Source: Treponema sp. OMZ 798 (GTDB lineage Bacteria > Spirochaetota > Spirochaetia > Treponematales > Treponemataceae). From it: 64,000 nt of DNA. Position numbers and translations under genes: made by a program. Shown here in pieces: positions 8,534 to 17,928 of this stretch. The stretch covers positions 2,356,001 to 2,420,000 of the forward strand of contig NZ_CP051305.1 of NCBI RefSeq assembly GCF_024181385.1. Direction: 5' to 3'. Numbering within the stretch: the first letter of the stretch is position 1; every line of letters starts with the position of its first letter. The notes under the pieces were generated by a model. That model saw only the letters and a program-made list of their open reading frames with translations, ran no database searches and was not told where the DNA came from.

Positions 8534-9337
8534 TTATCCTTCTATATTCGCACTATCGAGTTTTCCGTCAAGATTTCCGTACACACAGATAATGTGCCCG
8601 AAAAACATATCATCATCATGCAGGTAAACAATAAAATTATTTTTTGGCTCGAGAACAATACTCGAAAGTTCAACCCGGTCGAAGAAGTCTTTTTTAGTAA
8701 TTTCGGGAGTCTCCTTCTCCTGCCAATCATTTGCCAAGCCGGTAAGCTGTTCTGCTGCAAATTTTTTTATTCTGTTTAGCCACTCATCGAAATTTTTTGT
8801 TGCGGCTTTATAAGCACTCAAAATATTTTTTAATTCTTCCAAATCTTCCGTTTCTACATTCAGGTCAATATCTTCATCCTTATACTTTATTGCACCTTCG
8901 AACCAGTCATATTCTTTATTCAGAACAAAATAAAAATCCTCATCTTCATAGATAACTTCGGTATTATATTCTTTTAGAATTTTGTCAAATCTTTTATCTT
9001 TCACGCCCTCTTCTAAGACTTCTACGAGCATAAAAAGATGTTTATATCTCGAAGAAGAGCCGGGCTTTTGCGGGCGCACCTTCACTCGGAAGGCAGTTTG
9101 AGGTTTAAAATAATATTTCCAATCCCGATCTTCTACAAGCCACTCTAAGCGTATCGATTCGGAATGAAGTGAATTATCCGCAAGATCGATGAATGCTAAA
9201 GGACGATTTGACGGCGCCCACATATCGCCAAATTTAAATGCTCCGCCGGTTTTAGTTTCGATAAGCACTAAGATCTCTTTTTCTTCATTAAGAAATTTTG
9301 ATTCAAACTGTTCTTTTGTACTTATGTTTTCTATCAT
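8534..9337 (-). CDS. DUF2262-type immunity protein with N-terminal extension (267 aa)
   Basis: The C-terminal half (about residues 140-260: FEGAIKYKDEDIDLNVE, then a helix with KKFAAEQLTGLANDW, then FIVYLHDDDMFFGHIICV) matches the DUF2262 pattern known from immunity loci. The N-terminal part (GGAFKFGDMWAPSNRPLAFI) is a separate strand-rich domain. It is the first gene of the island in transcription order, and the region upstream to 9475 probably holds the promoter. Confidence 0.65.
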   Translation of the reverse strand: MIENISTKEQFESKFLNEEKEILVLIETKTGGAFKFGDMWAPSNRPLAFIDLADNSLHSESIRLEWLVEDRDWKYYFKPQTAFRVKVRPQKPGSSSRYKHLFMLVEVLEEGVKDKRFDKILKEYNTEVIYEDEDFYFVLNKEYDWFEGAIKYKDEDIDLNVETEDLEELKNILSAYKAATKNFDEWLNRIKKFAAEQLTGLANDWQEKETPEITKKDFFDRVELSSIVLEPKNNFIVYLHDDDMFFGHIICVYGNLDGKLDSANIEG

Positions 9338-9475
9338 AGTTCCTCCATAGATAAAGTTTTTTTACATTATCGCCCTTTAAGTATACAAGCTTTTATGCTT
9401 TTTGTAAACTCAGGTTTGTGGGCAGGTTTTTATATAATATAACTTGACAAGAGTATATACATTGAATAGTTCCGG

Positions 9476-10051
9476 TTAATAAACCGATTTGTACAATCTT
9501 TTCAATATGTTTTCAAGTTTTTTGCCGTAGTTTGGGTCTGCCGCCCAAGTTCCGGCAAGCCCGTAAATTGTAGGAGCCTTTCCCTTAGGATTAACATATT
9601 TATACCGCGGATCGGCTAGAGTGCGGACAAGAGGCTTGGATGCAGCATATGCCTTTAGGTGCTGAACATGGGCTAAAACTCCCGTCTTCTCGGTTGGAAA
9701 ACTTTCTCCTTTTTTCCCTTCTCCGATTGAACCAAGGCCGCAAAAATTATTCATCTCCTCGCTTACCAAACCTCCGAAGCGTAAAAAACCTGTTTCCAAG
9801 CACATTTGCGAAAAAGCAATATCCGAATTTATTCCTTCAGCCTCAGACTCTTCTATATAAAATTGAGCAAGGCGCCTTACCTTCGCCTTATCGGCCTTGG
9901 GATTTTGGCTCATAAAAAAGGCGGTTAAATCCTCAGCCGAACATCTGCCCCGGCTTTCGATTAGATGAGGAGGACTTATAAACAAACTCAAACATGAAAA
10001 AAACAAAAAAGATAAACCAAAAATTAAAATATAAAAAATCCGCTTTTTCAT
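9476..10051 (-). CDS. Lipoprotein with glucosaminidase (GH73/FlgJ-like) domain
   Basis: The N terminus is a lipoprotein signal: a basic start MKKR, a hydrophobic stretch and LFFSC as lipobox. The rest matches the mannosyl-glycoprotein endo-beta-N-acetylglucosaminidase fold of FlgJ-type enzymes that cut peptidoglycan glycan strands. SQMCLETGF carries the likely catalytic Glu, and NFCGLGSIG and WAADPNYGKKL follow. At 191 residues it is a single catalytic domain anchored in a membrane facing the periplasm. It stands alone between the island and the ABC exporter. Confidence 0.85.
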   Translation of the reverse strand: MKKRIFYILIFGLSFLFFSCLSLFISPPHLIESRGRCSAEDLTAFFMSQNPKADKAKVRRLAQFYIEESEAEGINSDIAFSQMCLETGFLRFGGLVSEEMNNFCGLGSIGEGKKGESFPTEKTGVLAHVQHLKAYAASKPLVRTLADPRYKYVNPKGKAPTIYGLAGTWAADPNYGKKLENILKRLYKSVY

Positions 10052-10155
10052 AACTAGAGTTTCGGAAAAAATAAATCAGACTTGAATTTTCTATTGAACA
10101 AGTTTCTTTTTAATGATATTATACCGCCCCTGTAAAAGTTTTTATGGAAGAAAAA

Positions 10156-10941
10156 ATGATTAAGGTTCAAAATATTTGCAAAACATACAAGGTCGCAAAA
10201 AGAAATAAGGGCTTAAAGGAAGCAGCAAAGGCTCTTTTTAAGAGGGACTATGAATATATAAAAGCCTTAAACGATATTTCTTTTACGATTAATGAAGGAG
10301 AAACCGTAGGTTACATAGGCCCCAATGGTGCAGGAAAGAGCTCTACTATAAAAGTTCTTTGCGGTATTCTTACACCGGACTCCGGCACTTGCGAAATTGC
10401 AGGCCTTGTTCCATGGAAAAAACGAGTTGAATATGTAAAAAACATCGGCGTAGTTTTCGGACAGAGAACTCAGCTGTGGTGGGACATTCCCGTTATAGAT
10501 TCCTTTGAGCTTTTAAAGGATATTTATTCCGTGCCTCAAAATCTTTTTCAAAATAATTTGGAAGAATTGATAAGTCTTTTAGATTTAAAAGAAATTATAA
10601 AAACTCCTGCCCGCCAACTTTCCCTAGGCCAAAGGATGAAGTGTGAAATTGCGGCCTCTCTTTTGCACAGCCCAAAAATTCTTTTTTTGGATGAGCCGAC
10701 AATAGGGCTTGACGCTCTTTCAAAATTGACGGTAAGAAAATTTATTTCGGAACTGAATAAAAAAAATAAAACAACAATTATTTTAACCACCCACGATATG
10801 CAGGATATTGAAGCAATTACCGAGCGTATAATCTTAATAGACAAGGGAAAAATTCTTTTGGACGGAACCTTAAAAGACATCAAAAAAGAAAACCTCTCTT
10901 TGGATGAAAGCCTCGCCGAGTTTTATAAAGAAAATTGCTAA
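10156..10941 (+). CDS. ABC exporter ATP-binding subunit (ABC-2 type)
   Basis: Walker A (GPNGAGKSS at about residue 60), signature LSLGQ and Walker B ILFLDEPTIGLD are intact, followed by the H-loop TTHD. It belongs to the COG4586-like ATPase group that works with two six-helix permeases, which are encoded next. I preferred the ATG at 10156 because GGAAG sits six bases before it; an earlier ATG at 10144 is possible. Its stop is 17 bases from the permease ATG. The substrate is unknown. Confidence 0.85.
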   Translation: MIKVQNICKTYKVAKRNKGLKEAAKALFKRDYEYIKALNDISFTINEGETVGYIGPNGAGKSSTIKVLCGILTPDSGTCEIAGLVPWKKRVEYVKNIGVVFGQRTQLWWDIPVIDSFELLKDIYSVPQNLFQNNLEELISLLDLKEIIKTPARQLSLGQRMKCEIAASLLHSPKILFLDEPTIGLDALSKLTVRKFISELNKKNKTTIILTTHDMQDIEAITERIILIDKGKILLDGTLKDIKKENLSLDESLAEFYKENC

Positions 10942-10958
10942 AAAGGCTTTTACGGTTT

Positions 10959-11759
10959 ATGAAAAAATATCTTTCTTTTTTTAAAATAAGATTTATAGCA
11001 AACTTACAGTACAGGGCTGCCGCCCTTGCAGGCATTTCGACTCAATTTGCATGGGGCTGCTTAACTATTATTTTATTCAAAGCCTTTTATGAAACCTCAC
11101 CTCAAAATTTTCCTATGGGCTTTTCAGCCTTTGTTTCCTATATCTGGATGCAGCAAGCCTTCTTAGCATTTTTTGCAATGTGGACCTTCGAGGGCGACAT
11201 AACGGACTCTATTGTTTCAGGCTCCATTGTTTACCAAATGTCCAAACCCATCGAAATATACACTCTCTGGTTTACCCGCTCGGTTGCATTAAGACTTGCA
11301 AGAGGACTTTTAAGATGCTTCCCCGTTTTAATAATTGCCGCAATTTTACCCATGCCCTACCGACTCGTAATGCCTGACCTTATTACGTTTTTAATATTTA
11401 TAGCCTCCATGATTTTAGGCCTTTGTACGGCAGCAGCCTTTACCTGCCTCATATACGTGCTTTGTTTTTTTACGGTTTCTCCAAGAGGGCTTCAAATAGT
11501 ATTTTTATCGGCTTCCGAAATGTTAATGGGGCAGGTAATTCCCATTCCTTTTTTCCCCGAAACAATAAAAAAGATTTTAGAATTGTCTCCCTTCACAGGA
11601 ATTCAAAATATTCCTTTAAGAATTTTTTCTTACGATATTTCATCTAAAGATGCAGGTAAAAAAATAATCCTGCAAGTATTCTGGCTCATCGTTTTATTTA
11701 TATCGGGGAAACTTATTGCAAAGGCGGCAGAAAAAAAACTGGTGGTGCAAGGAGGTTAA
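10959..11759 (+). CDS. ABC-2 family permease, first subunit
   Basis: About six membrane segments, with PRGLQIVFLSASEMLMGQ before the conserved periplasmic region that ends in PFTGIQNIPLRIF, match the COG4587-like permease that partners the preceding ATPase. I take the ATG at 10959; a TTG at 10935 overlapping the ATPase stop is the alternative. The gene is the middle of a three-gene exporter operon. Confidence 0.8.
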   Translation: MKKYLSFFKIRFIANLQYRAAALAGISTQFAWGCLTIILFKAFYETSPQNFPMGFSAFVSYIWMQQAFLAFFAMWTFEGDITDSIVSGSIVYQMSKPIEIYTLWFTRSVALRLARGLLRCFPVLIIAAILPMPYRLVMPDLITFLIFIASMILGLCTAAAFTCLIYVLCFFTVSPRGLQIVFLSASEMLMGQVIPIPFFPETIKKILELSPFTGIQNIPLRIFSYDISSKDAGKKIILQVFWLIVLFISGKLIAKAAEKKLVVQGG

Positions 11760-11779
11760 ATTAAAATTTTAAGATAGGT

Positions 11780-12565
11780 ATGAACGGTTTAAAACTTTAT
11801 TTTAGATATATAGGTATTCTTTTAAAAAGCACAATGCAATATAAGCTTTCGTTTTTTTTATCGTGTTTGGGGCAGTTTCTTTTAACCTGCAACAGCGTCT
11901 TTGCTCTTTATTTTTTATTTGCGCGCTTTCAGTCGATAAAAGGATTTTCCTTTGCCGAAGTTATTTTTTGTTATTCAATAATGCAGTTGAGCTTTGCCAT
12001 TACCGAAAGCTATGCACGAGGCTTTGATTCATTTTCTACACTGATTATAAACGGAGACTTTGACAGACTTCTTTTGCGTCCCCGAAATTTACCCCTTCAA
12101 GTACTGGGAAGTAAATTCGAATTTTCAAGAATAGGAAGACTTATCATAACCGTTGTTTTATTTTTTTACGGCATAAGATTCGGAAATATAGATTGGTCTT
12201 TTTTAAAGGTGTTTACAATTATATCAATGCTCTTAGGAGGCATAGCTGTATTTTCAGGTCTTTTTTTAATCTATGCAGCTATTTCTTTTTTTACCATACA
12301 AAGTCTTGAGTTTATGAATATCTTTACCGATGGAGCCAGAACATTTGCCTCATATCCCGTTTCAATATACGGAAACAAAATTTTACGCTTTTGCACATTT
12401 ATAATTCCTTATGCTCTTTTTCAATACTATCCTCTTTTGTTTTTATTCGATAAATATGAAAACCCTGCCCTCGCCTTTTTACCTCTTCTTTCATTTTTAT
12501 TTTTAATTCCTGCCTATCTTTTTTGGCGGTTCGGCGTATCAAAATATAAGTCTACCGGCTCGTAA
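11780..12565 (+). CDS. ABC-2 family permease, second subunit
   Basis: Six hydrophobic segments and the motif DFDRLLLRPRNLPLQVLG place this with the COG3694-like permease, the usual third member of this exporter set. Its ATG follows the first permease stop by 20 bases with a weak ribosome site (AGATAGGT). The three proteins likely form a heterotetrameric exporter with two ATPase copies. What it exports cannot be told from sequence. Confidence 0.8.
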   Translation: MNGLKLYFRYIGILLKSTMQYKLSFFLSCLGQFLLTCNSVFALYFLFARFQSIKGFSFAEVIFCYSIMQLSFAITESYARGFDSFSTLIINGDFDRLLLRPRNLPLQVLGSKFEFSRIGRLIITVVLFFYGIRFGNIDWSFLKVFTIISMLLGGIAVFSGLFLIYAAISFFTIQSLEFMNIFTDGARTFASYPVSIYGNKILRFCTFIIPYALFQYYPLLFLFDKYENPALAFLPLLSFLFLIPAYLFWRFGVSKYKSTGS

Positions 12566-12754
12566 AAACATAAGACTTATTTATTCCTATTTTATAAATT
12601 TTCTCCATTATAATTTTTTCCATGTATCTCTTGCACAAACATCTAGTAAAAATAAAAAAAATAATGTATAATCGGCTTTATCAACTCTTAAATGTATATT
12701 CAATAAACATCAATTATAAATAGTTCTTAAAATAGCACATGAAAGGAGCCGCAT

Positions 12755-14836
12755 ATGTTAGGTGAAAATATTCATCAAAAGGAAAAAAGACGGTTTTCTA
12801 TTTTAGGAAAGTTGATTTTCTTTTTTGGTTTGTTAATCCTGATTGGAGGATTTACAATGGGAGCCTCTGCTTTATTTATAGCAAAAAAGGCTTTAATGGA
12901 AAAAATTGAAAAAGCTCTCATAATGAAGGCAACGGATACGGCTGAAATTATCGACGGAAGGATCAATAATTTTTTACAGCTTTTAGAAGGTCTTGCACGT
13001 ATCCCGGCTCTTCGCGATTCTAAACTTACTTTTTATGAGAAAGTAAAGGCATTACAAAAAGATGCCGAGCGGAATAAAACGATAGAATACTTTGGGATTT
13101 CAGATAAGAATGGTATAAGATACTCTATCGATGGAAGTTCATTTTTTGTCGGCGATCGGGAATGGTATAAGGAAGCTATAGCAGGCAGAAATTTCATTTC
13201 TGAACCTATCGGAAACCGTAAAACAGGCCATTTAGAAATTATACTCTCCGTACCTATTTATGATGATGAACAAAATATTTTAGGCGTATTTAGCGCCGGT
13301 GTTAACGGATTAGCGCTTAGTGATCTAATCGATGATATTGTAATAGGAGAAACCGGCGGTTGTTATATTATAGGCGCTTCGGGAACAACAATTGCCGACA
13401 AAGACAGGCAAATAGTTGAAGATCAAGAGAACAGTATTAAAAGCGCTGAGTCCGAACCGGAACTTAAAAGCATCGCCGATTTTGAACAAAAGGTCTTATC
13501 ATCCTCCGGAGCCGGTTTAGGCAAATTTACATATGAAGGCGAAAAAGAAATCGCAGCTTATTCTCCTATGAAAACAACAAAATGGAAGATAATAGTCAGT
13601 GCTCCGGTCGGCGAACTTACACGCAGTCTTAAGCTTTTAAAAATCACAGTGAGACTTATCGGTATAACCATATTAATCGTATCCATTATTCTTACAGCTG
13701 TTATAGCCCTTACAATAGTAAAACCAATTATATCAGCAGTTAAAGCTCTTAAAAATATTGCAGATGGAGACGGCGATCTAACGGTACGCTTGCCCATCAA
13801 ACGAAATGATGAAATAACTGATCTATCAAAATACTTTAACAGAACGATTGAAAAAATAGGAAACTCAATAAAGACAGTCGGTTCAGGAACTCAGGAAATG
13901 GAGCAGATAGGAAATGAACTTGCGAGTAACATGACTGAAACGGCAAGTGCAATACATCAAATAAGTACAAACATAGAAGGGGTGAAACAACAAGCCCTTA
14001 CACAGGCAGCGAGTGTTACAGAAACTTCTGCAACCATTGAGCAGATTATTAAAACCATCACACAATTAAACGGAATGATAGAATCTCAGGCTGTAAGTGT
14101 AGCCGAGTCTTCATCGGCAATAGAACAAATGGTCGGTAACATAAGCTCAATAACTCAGACGCTTATAAAAACGGATGAAGCCATCAAAAATCTTGCAGGA
14201 GCTACAGCTGAAGGAAAAGAAACTCTTTCAGCATCAAATACGGTAACGCAAAAAATTTCGGAAGAATCGGGCGGCCTTTTAGAAGCTTCAAGCGTAATCC
14301 AGCATATTGCAAGTCAGACAAATCTGCTTGCGATGAATGCGGCAATTGAAGCAGCTCATGCCGGGGAAGCGGGAAAAGGTTTTGCAGTTGTTGCAGACGA
14401 AATTAGAAAACTTGCAGAAGAATCCAGCTCACAAGGAAAAACGATAACTTCAACCTTAAAAATTTTAAGTAAAGAGATTGAAAACCTTTCCACATCTTCA
14501 AAATTAGCTGAAGAAAAATTTGACAGTATCTTTGCCCTATCAGAACAAGTAAAACAGATGAGTGAAACTCTGATGCTTGCAATGAAAGAGCAAGAAAACG
14601 GAGGCCGTGAAGTTTTAACGGCGATTCACGATATCAATTTAATCACATCGCGTGTAAATGATGGTTCGGCCGAAATGTTGGAAGGCGGAAAAAACATCGC
14701 TGTTGAAATGCAAAAACTTGACGATCTTACCAGAGTCATTACCGCAAGTATGAATGAAATGGCAGCAGGAGCATTTCAAATAAATGAAGCGACCCAAGAA
14801 GTCAATAGCATCTCTCAAAAAATAAAGAAAATATAA
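12755..14836 (+). CDS. Methyl-accepting chemotaxis protein, dCache type, with frameshifted C-terminal tail
   Basis: There is an N-terminal membrane anchor (about residues 18-40), a periplasmic dCache sensor ([11 protein letters not shown] and [17 protein letters not shown]), a second membrane segment near residue 310, a HAMP domain, then the signalling hairpin with [20 protein letters not shown] ribosome site GAAAGGAG precedes the ATG. The protein stops early at 14836. Adding one A to the A6 run at 14817-14822 would give an end [12 protein letters not shown] at 14874, matching the tail [10 protein letters not shown] of the other receptor in this window. The missing tail may weaken adaptor or methyltransferase contacts. 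Confidence 0.9.
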   Translation: MLGENIHQKEKRRFSILGKLIFFFGLLILIGGFTMGASALFIAKKALMEKIEKALIMKATDTAEIIDGRINNFLQLLEGLARIPALRDSKLTFYEKVKALQKDAERNKTIEYFGISDKNGIRYSIDGSSFFVGDREWYKEAIAGRNFISEPIGNRKTGHLEIILSVPIYDDEQNILGVFSAGVNGLALSDLIDDIVIGETGGCYIIGASGTTIADKDRQIVEDQENSIKSAESEPELKSIADFEQKVLSSSGAGLGKFTYEGEKEIAAYSPMKTTKWKIIVSAPVGELTRSLKLLKITVRLIGITILIVSIILTAVIALTIVKPIISAVKALKNIADGDGDLTVRLPIKRNDEITDLSKYFNRTIEKIGNSIKTVGSGTQEMEQIGNELASNMTETASAIHQISTNIEGVKQQALTQAASVTETSATIEQIIKTITQLNGMIESQAVSVAESSSAIEQMVGNISSITQTLIKTDEAIKNLAGATAEGKETLSASNTVTQKISEESGGLLEASSVIQHIASQTNLLAMNAAIEAAHAGEAGKGFAVVADEIRKLAEESSSQGKTITSTLKILSKEIENLSTSSKLAEEKFDSIFALSEQVKQMSETLMLAMKEQENGGREVLTAIHDINLITSRVNDGSAEMLEGGKNIAVEMQKLDDLTRVITASMNEMAAGAFQINEATQEVNSISQKIKKI

Positions 14837-14880
14837 GCAGCCTTGTAAGCGAGGTCGAAAAATTTAAAATCTAAAAATCG

Positions 14881-14916
14881 AGAGGAATAAAATTTTAATT
14901 TTATTCCTCTTTTTTA
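14881..14916. terminator. Bidirectional terminator between convergent genes
   Basis: A 14-bp stem (AGAGGAATAAAA paired with TTTTATTCCTCT, plus two more pairs) is followed by a T run on the plus strand. It separates the chemotaxis gene from the converging CmpB-like gene. Confidence 0.8.
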
Positions 14917-14919
14917 TTA

Positions 14920-15714
14920 TTACCTCTTTTCCTTAAAATATTTTAAAAGTTTTAGATGTAAATTATTTCTTCTTTGCCTCATATTCGGGAAGGCCGATAA
15001 AATACGGCCCTTGTTTTTTTCGGCAATAAGTTTAAACTGTTCCTGTATTTTTTCATAAGCGGAATATCGATCCTGTTTTAATTTTTCGCGGAGCAGATTA
15101 AAACTTTCTGCAATATTGCTTTCGCTTATCCTTTCATGTATATCAAGAGTTTCAAGATGTGCATAAAAATTCTCCGTCAGACTCTTAATATGTAAGAGAG
15201 CATCATGAAGTCCGATTAGAGCTTTAAGCGTAAAAATAAAATCGGCAATAAAAATAAAAAGCAAAACTTTTGAAATAATCAGAATAAACAAATCGGGTAT
15301 TTGATTTACATACTTTGAAATAAAAGGATTTATAATATACATTAAAGCAAGCCCCAATATTCCAAAGAGAGTCGAATTAAGAGCACAAACTCGTCCGTTA
15401 ATATTAAGTTTATACTTTGAATAATCCCACCAAAGTGTATCAAATAAATATTCTAAAATAAAACTTGCAGCATATTCAAGAGAGCTTGTTAAAATAACGG
15501 CAGCAAAAAACAAAGCTATAGGATACGGGATTAAATTTTTCAACGAAAAAATTGAAATCAACGCTCCAAACCCGTATATTGGGCATACAGGTCCGTAAAG
15601 CATTCCGCGGTTTAACACAAGTTTCTTTTGTAAAAGAGAGCAATAGGCTACTTCGCAAAGCCACCCGATAAAACTGTAAATACCAAAATATAAAATCAAA
15701 TAATCCAATGACAT
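14920..15714 (-). CDS. CmpB-like (DUF1113) putative ABC transporter permease family protein
   Basis: The N terminus (YSFIGWLCEVAYCSLLQKK, then NRGMLYGPVCPIYGFGA) is the hallmark of the ABC_trans_CmpB family. Five to six membrane segments span residues 1-160, followed by a long cytoplasmic helical region ending in basic residues. The function of this family is not established in spite of its name. It is a single gene facing a terminator. Confidence 0.8.
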   Translation of the reverse strand: MSLDYLILYFGIYSFIGWLCEVAYCSLLQKKLVLNRGMLYGPVCPIYGFGALISIFSLKNLIPYPIALFFAAVILTSSLEYAASFILEYLFDTLWWDYSKYKLNINGRVCALNSTLFGILGLALMYIINPFISKYVNQIPDLFILIISKVLLFIFIADFIFTLKALIGLHDALLHIKSLTENFYAHLETLDIHERISESNIAESFNLLREKLKQDRYSAYEKIQEQFKLIAEKNKGRILSAFPNMRQRRNNLHLKLLKYFKEKR

Positions 15715-15767
15715 ATTAGTATTTTATCATAGATAAAGGGAAATAACCATTGAAAGTTTAAAATATA

Positions 15768-15796
15768 TTGACAAATGATATTATATATAGTATCAT
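15768..15796 (+). promoter_or_regulatory. Promoter for hicAB, apparently leaderless
   Basis: TTGACA at 15768-15773 and TATCAT at 15791-15796 are 17 bases apart. The hicA ATG begins only 6 bases after the -10 box, where transcription would start, so the mRNA should have little or no leader. Confidence 0.7.
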
Positions 15797-15802
15797 ATAA
15801 AT

Positions 15803-16021
15803 ATGGCTGGTGTGGAGAAAATAATTGAAAAAATGCGAAATCAACCTAATGGAATAAGAATTCAAGAGGCCGACAGAGTGCTTGAATATATAGGTTATAG
15901 GTTTGATCGCCAAAAAGGTTCGCATAGGCAATATATAAATGCACAAGGGGATGTGATAACTGTAAAATCAGAAAATCCATTAAAAGCATGCTATGTAAAA
16001 GATATTTTAAAAAGAATATAG
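15803..16021 (+). CDS. hicA: HicA-type mRNA interferase toxin
   Basis: The 72-residue protein has the HicA double-stranded-RNA-binding-like fold, with the catalytic His in KGSHRQYIN and a C-terminal VKDILKRI helix. HicA toxins cut mRNA and are held by HicB. The gene has no ribosome site; its ATG sits at the expected transcription start. The antitoxin gene follows after 9 bases with a strong site (GGAGGT), so antitoxin synthesis is probably favoured. Confidence 0.85.
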   Translation: MAGVEKIIEKMRNQPNGIRIQEADRVLEYIGYRFDRQKGSHRQYINAQGDVITVKSENPLKACYVKDILKRI

Positions 16022-16030
16022 GAGGTACTT

Positions 16031-16372
16031 ATGCAAATAAAAGATTATTTAAATTTACCGTATTCAATTATCATAAAAAAAATACATGATGAGAGCGGTT
16101 TATATTATTATGCACAAGTCAAAGAATTGGATGGTTGTCAAAGCTCAGGAGAAACATTAGAAGAAGTGTATGAAAATATATATGAAGCAATGGAGGGGTG
16201 GATTGAATCAAAACTCGAAAACGGTTTTGCGATACCCATGCCTCAAGACGAAAATAATTATAGCGGCAAATTCCTTTTAAGAATTCCTAAATCTTTACAC
16301 AAAGAACTAGCTTTAAATGCAGAACATGAAGGTGTTTCCCTAAACCAATACGTCCTCTATAAACTATCTTAA
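16031..16372 (+). CDS. hicB: HicB-type antitoxin with ribbon-helix-helix
   Basis: The N-terminal HicB fold (YYYAQVKELDGCQSSGETLE) is followed by a ribbon-helix-helix motif (RIPKSLHKELALNAEHEG, then SLNQYVLYKL) that should bind the operon's promoter. At 113 residues it is a typical HicB. It neutralises HicA and probably represses the pair. Confidence 0.85.
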   Translation: MQIKDYLNLPYSIIIKKIHDESGLYYYAQVKELDGCQSSGETLEEVYENIYEAMEGWIESKLENGFAIPMPQDENNYSGKFLLRIPKSLHKELALNAEHEGVSLNQYVLYKLS

Positions 16373-16385
16373 AATTTAAAAAACC

Positions 16386-17822
16386 TCATTTTTTTTCTAC
16401 CCTCAAAATTAAGTTATCTTGCCTTAGCGCCTTCCGCGAGGCAGCGCAGCCTATTGTGGATACCGAAATTTTAAGAAGGCTTTCTATTTTTATGTTTTTT
16501 AAAATTTCCAATTCTTTTTTGTTTGCGGGGAAGCAAAATTCTTTTCCGTTTATTTCCAAAAACTCATCTTGGGATAAGGGCTTTTTTCTGACGAGGCTGA
16601 TTGTCCACAAGTTTGTTTTGCTTAAGTCTTTTGACATTTTTAAGCTTAGTTCAAGCTCCGTACAAATAAAATGAGAAGAATAATAATCCTTTCCCGTAAA
16701 GCGGTATAATTTTTTTGTAAATGGAATTTCGTTTATTTTATCTTTTAATTCAGTAATAGAATCCTGAGGAATATCTAAATTTAATTCTTTACAAAGTTTT
16801 TGCGCGCCCTTTTGAGAAGGAGCCTTTGATTTAAAAAAGCTCCCGATTTTTTTTAGGACCTCAGCTTCAAAAGCAACTACCGAACCGTCTCCCTTAGGGC
16901 CGATGTTTAAAAGATAATTTCCGCCCATAGCTCTTACTTTTATAAGACTTTCAATGAGCTCTTGAGCTTTTTTGTTTTTATCGCCCCGCCTTTGCCATGA
17001 GCGGTATCCCCATGTCTCATGGTAAATTGAAGCCGGAGTTTGCCAAGGAACATTTAAACTTTTATCGGGAAGTCTATTATCCCCCATGGTACAAAAATCT
17101 CCGCAGTCATTCCATATTCTTCCGTTGATCATCATATCGGGTTGAAGTTTCTGGGCAAGGGCTCTAACCTCTTCGCTTTGCTTTTTTGTCGGGAAACCCA
17201 TATCCATCCAAAGCTCACAAAGCGGGCCGTAATTTGTAAACAACTCAGTCAGCTGCTCCAAATTAAATCTTTGATGTTTGGGCGGAATTTTATCGCTATT
17301 ATGATCGCTTATCGGAAGAGCGAATTCACAATCCCAATCTATCCAAGAAAAATAAAGCCCGAACTTTAAACCGTTTTTTTTGCAAGCTTGCGAAAGCTCT
17401 AAAATCAAATCCCGCTTTGCAGGTGTCTTTACCGAATTATAATTTGTAGTCTTTGTGTTAAAAAGACAAAAACCGTCATGGTGCTTTGCCGTGATAATAA
17501 TGTATTTCATCCCCGCAGTCTTTGCGAGAATGCATATTTTTTCCGCATCAAAATTCTTACAGGTAAATTTATTTTGCAAGGACTTATATTCTTCTTTGGG
17601 TATTTTACCGTGACTTAAAATCTGCTCACTGTAACCGCGCTTTACCGGCTCCCCCTTCCAAACGCCTCCGCATAAAGAATAAAGTCCATAATGAATAAAC
17701 ATTCCAAAACCTAATTTTTGCCATTGTGTAATTTTATCCGGTTTCATAATATTGAGTATATAGGATAGAATAAGAGATTTCAAGTGAGCAAAAATAGACT
17801 TAAAACAACAAAAATTTAACAT
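16386..17822 (-). CDS. Alpha-L-fucosidase, glycoside hydrolase family 29
   Basis: The motif GFGMFIHYGLYS, the KHHDGFCLF block and the nucleophile region ELWMDMGFPTKK (Asp of WMD) define GH29 enzymes that release fucose from glycans, a plausible host-glycan function in the mouth. The first 25 residues before MKPDKITQW are not typical for the family. Translation may start at the ATG at 17747 instead, or the extension may be a weak export signal. An AGGAGG upstream is best spaced for a tiny ORF ending in the 17822 start. It converges with hicAB. Confidence 0.85.
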   Translation of the reverse strand: MLNFCCFKSIFAHLKSLILSYILNIMKPDKITQWQKLGFGMFIHYGLYSLCGGVWKGEPVKRGYSEQILSHGKIPKEEYKSLQNKFTCKNFDAEKICILAKTAGMKYIIITAKHHDGFCLFNTKTTNYNSVKTPAKRDLILELSQACKKNGLKFGLYFSWIDWDCEFALPISDHNSDKIPPKHQRFNLEQLTELFTNYGPLCELWMDMGFPTKKQSEEVRALAQKLQPDMMINGRIWNDCGDFCTMGDNRLPDKSLNVPWQTPASIYHETWGYRSWQRRGDKNKKAQELIESLIKVRAMGGNYLLNIGPKGDGSVVAFEAEVLKKIGSFFKSKAPSQKGAQKLCKELNLDIPQDSITELKDKINEIPFTKKLYRFTGKDYYSSHFICTELELSLKMSKDLSKTNLWTISLVRKKPLSQDEFLEINGKEFCFPANKKELEILKNIKIESLLKISVSTIGCAASRKALRQDNLILRVEKK

Positions 17823-17862
17823 CTGCGTAACATCCGTTACCGCCTCCTATTCGTAAAATATA

Positions 17863-17907
17863 TATAATTTACTTAAACCTTTAAATGGATTTGGCAATCC
17901 ATTTAAA
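17863..17907 (+). promoter_or_regulatory. hcp promoter -10 and 12-bp palindrome in the leader
   Basis: TATAAT lies at 17863-17868. Just after the likely start point, TTTAAATGGATT, TGGC, AATCCATTTAAA (17880-17907) forms a perfect 12-bp inverted repeat. It could be the binding site of the neighbouring Crp/Fnr regulator or an RNA hairpin. AGGAGG follows at 17918. Confidence 0.6.
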
Positions 17908-17928
17908 AAAGTTTTATAGGAGGATGCC

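Noticed and set aside
15774..15800. Long AT palindrome-like sequence before hicA as an IS end
   Set aside because: It is the spacer and -10 box of a normal promoter; no target-site duplication or transposase is nearby.
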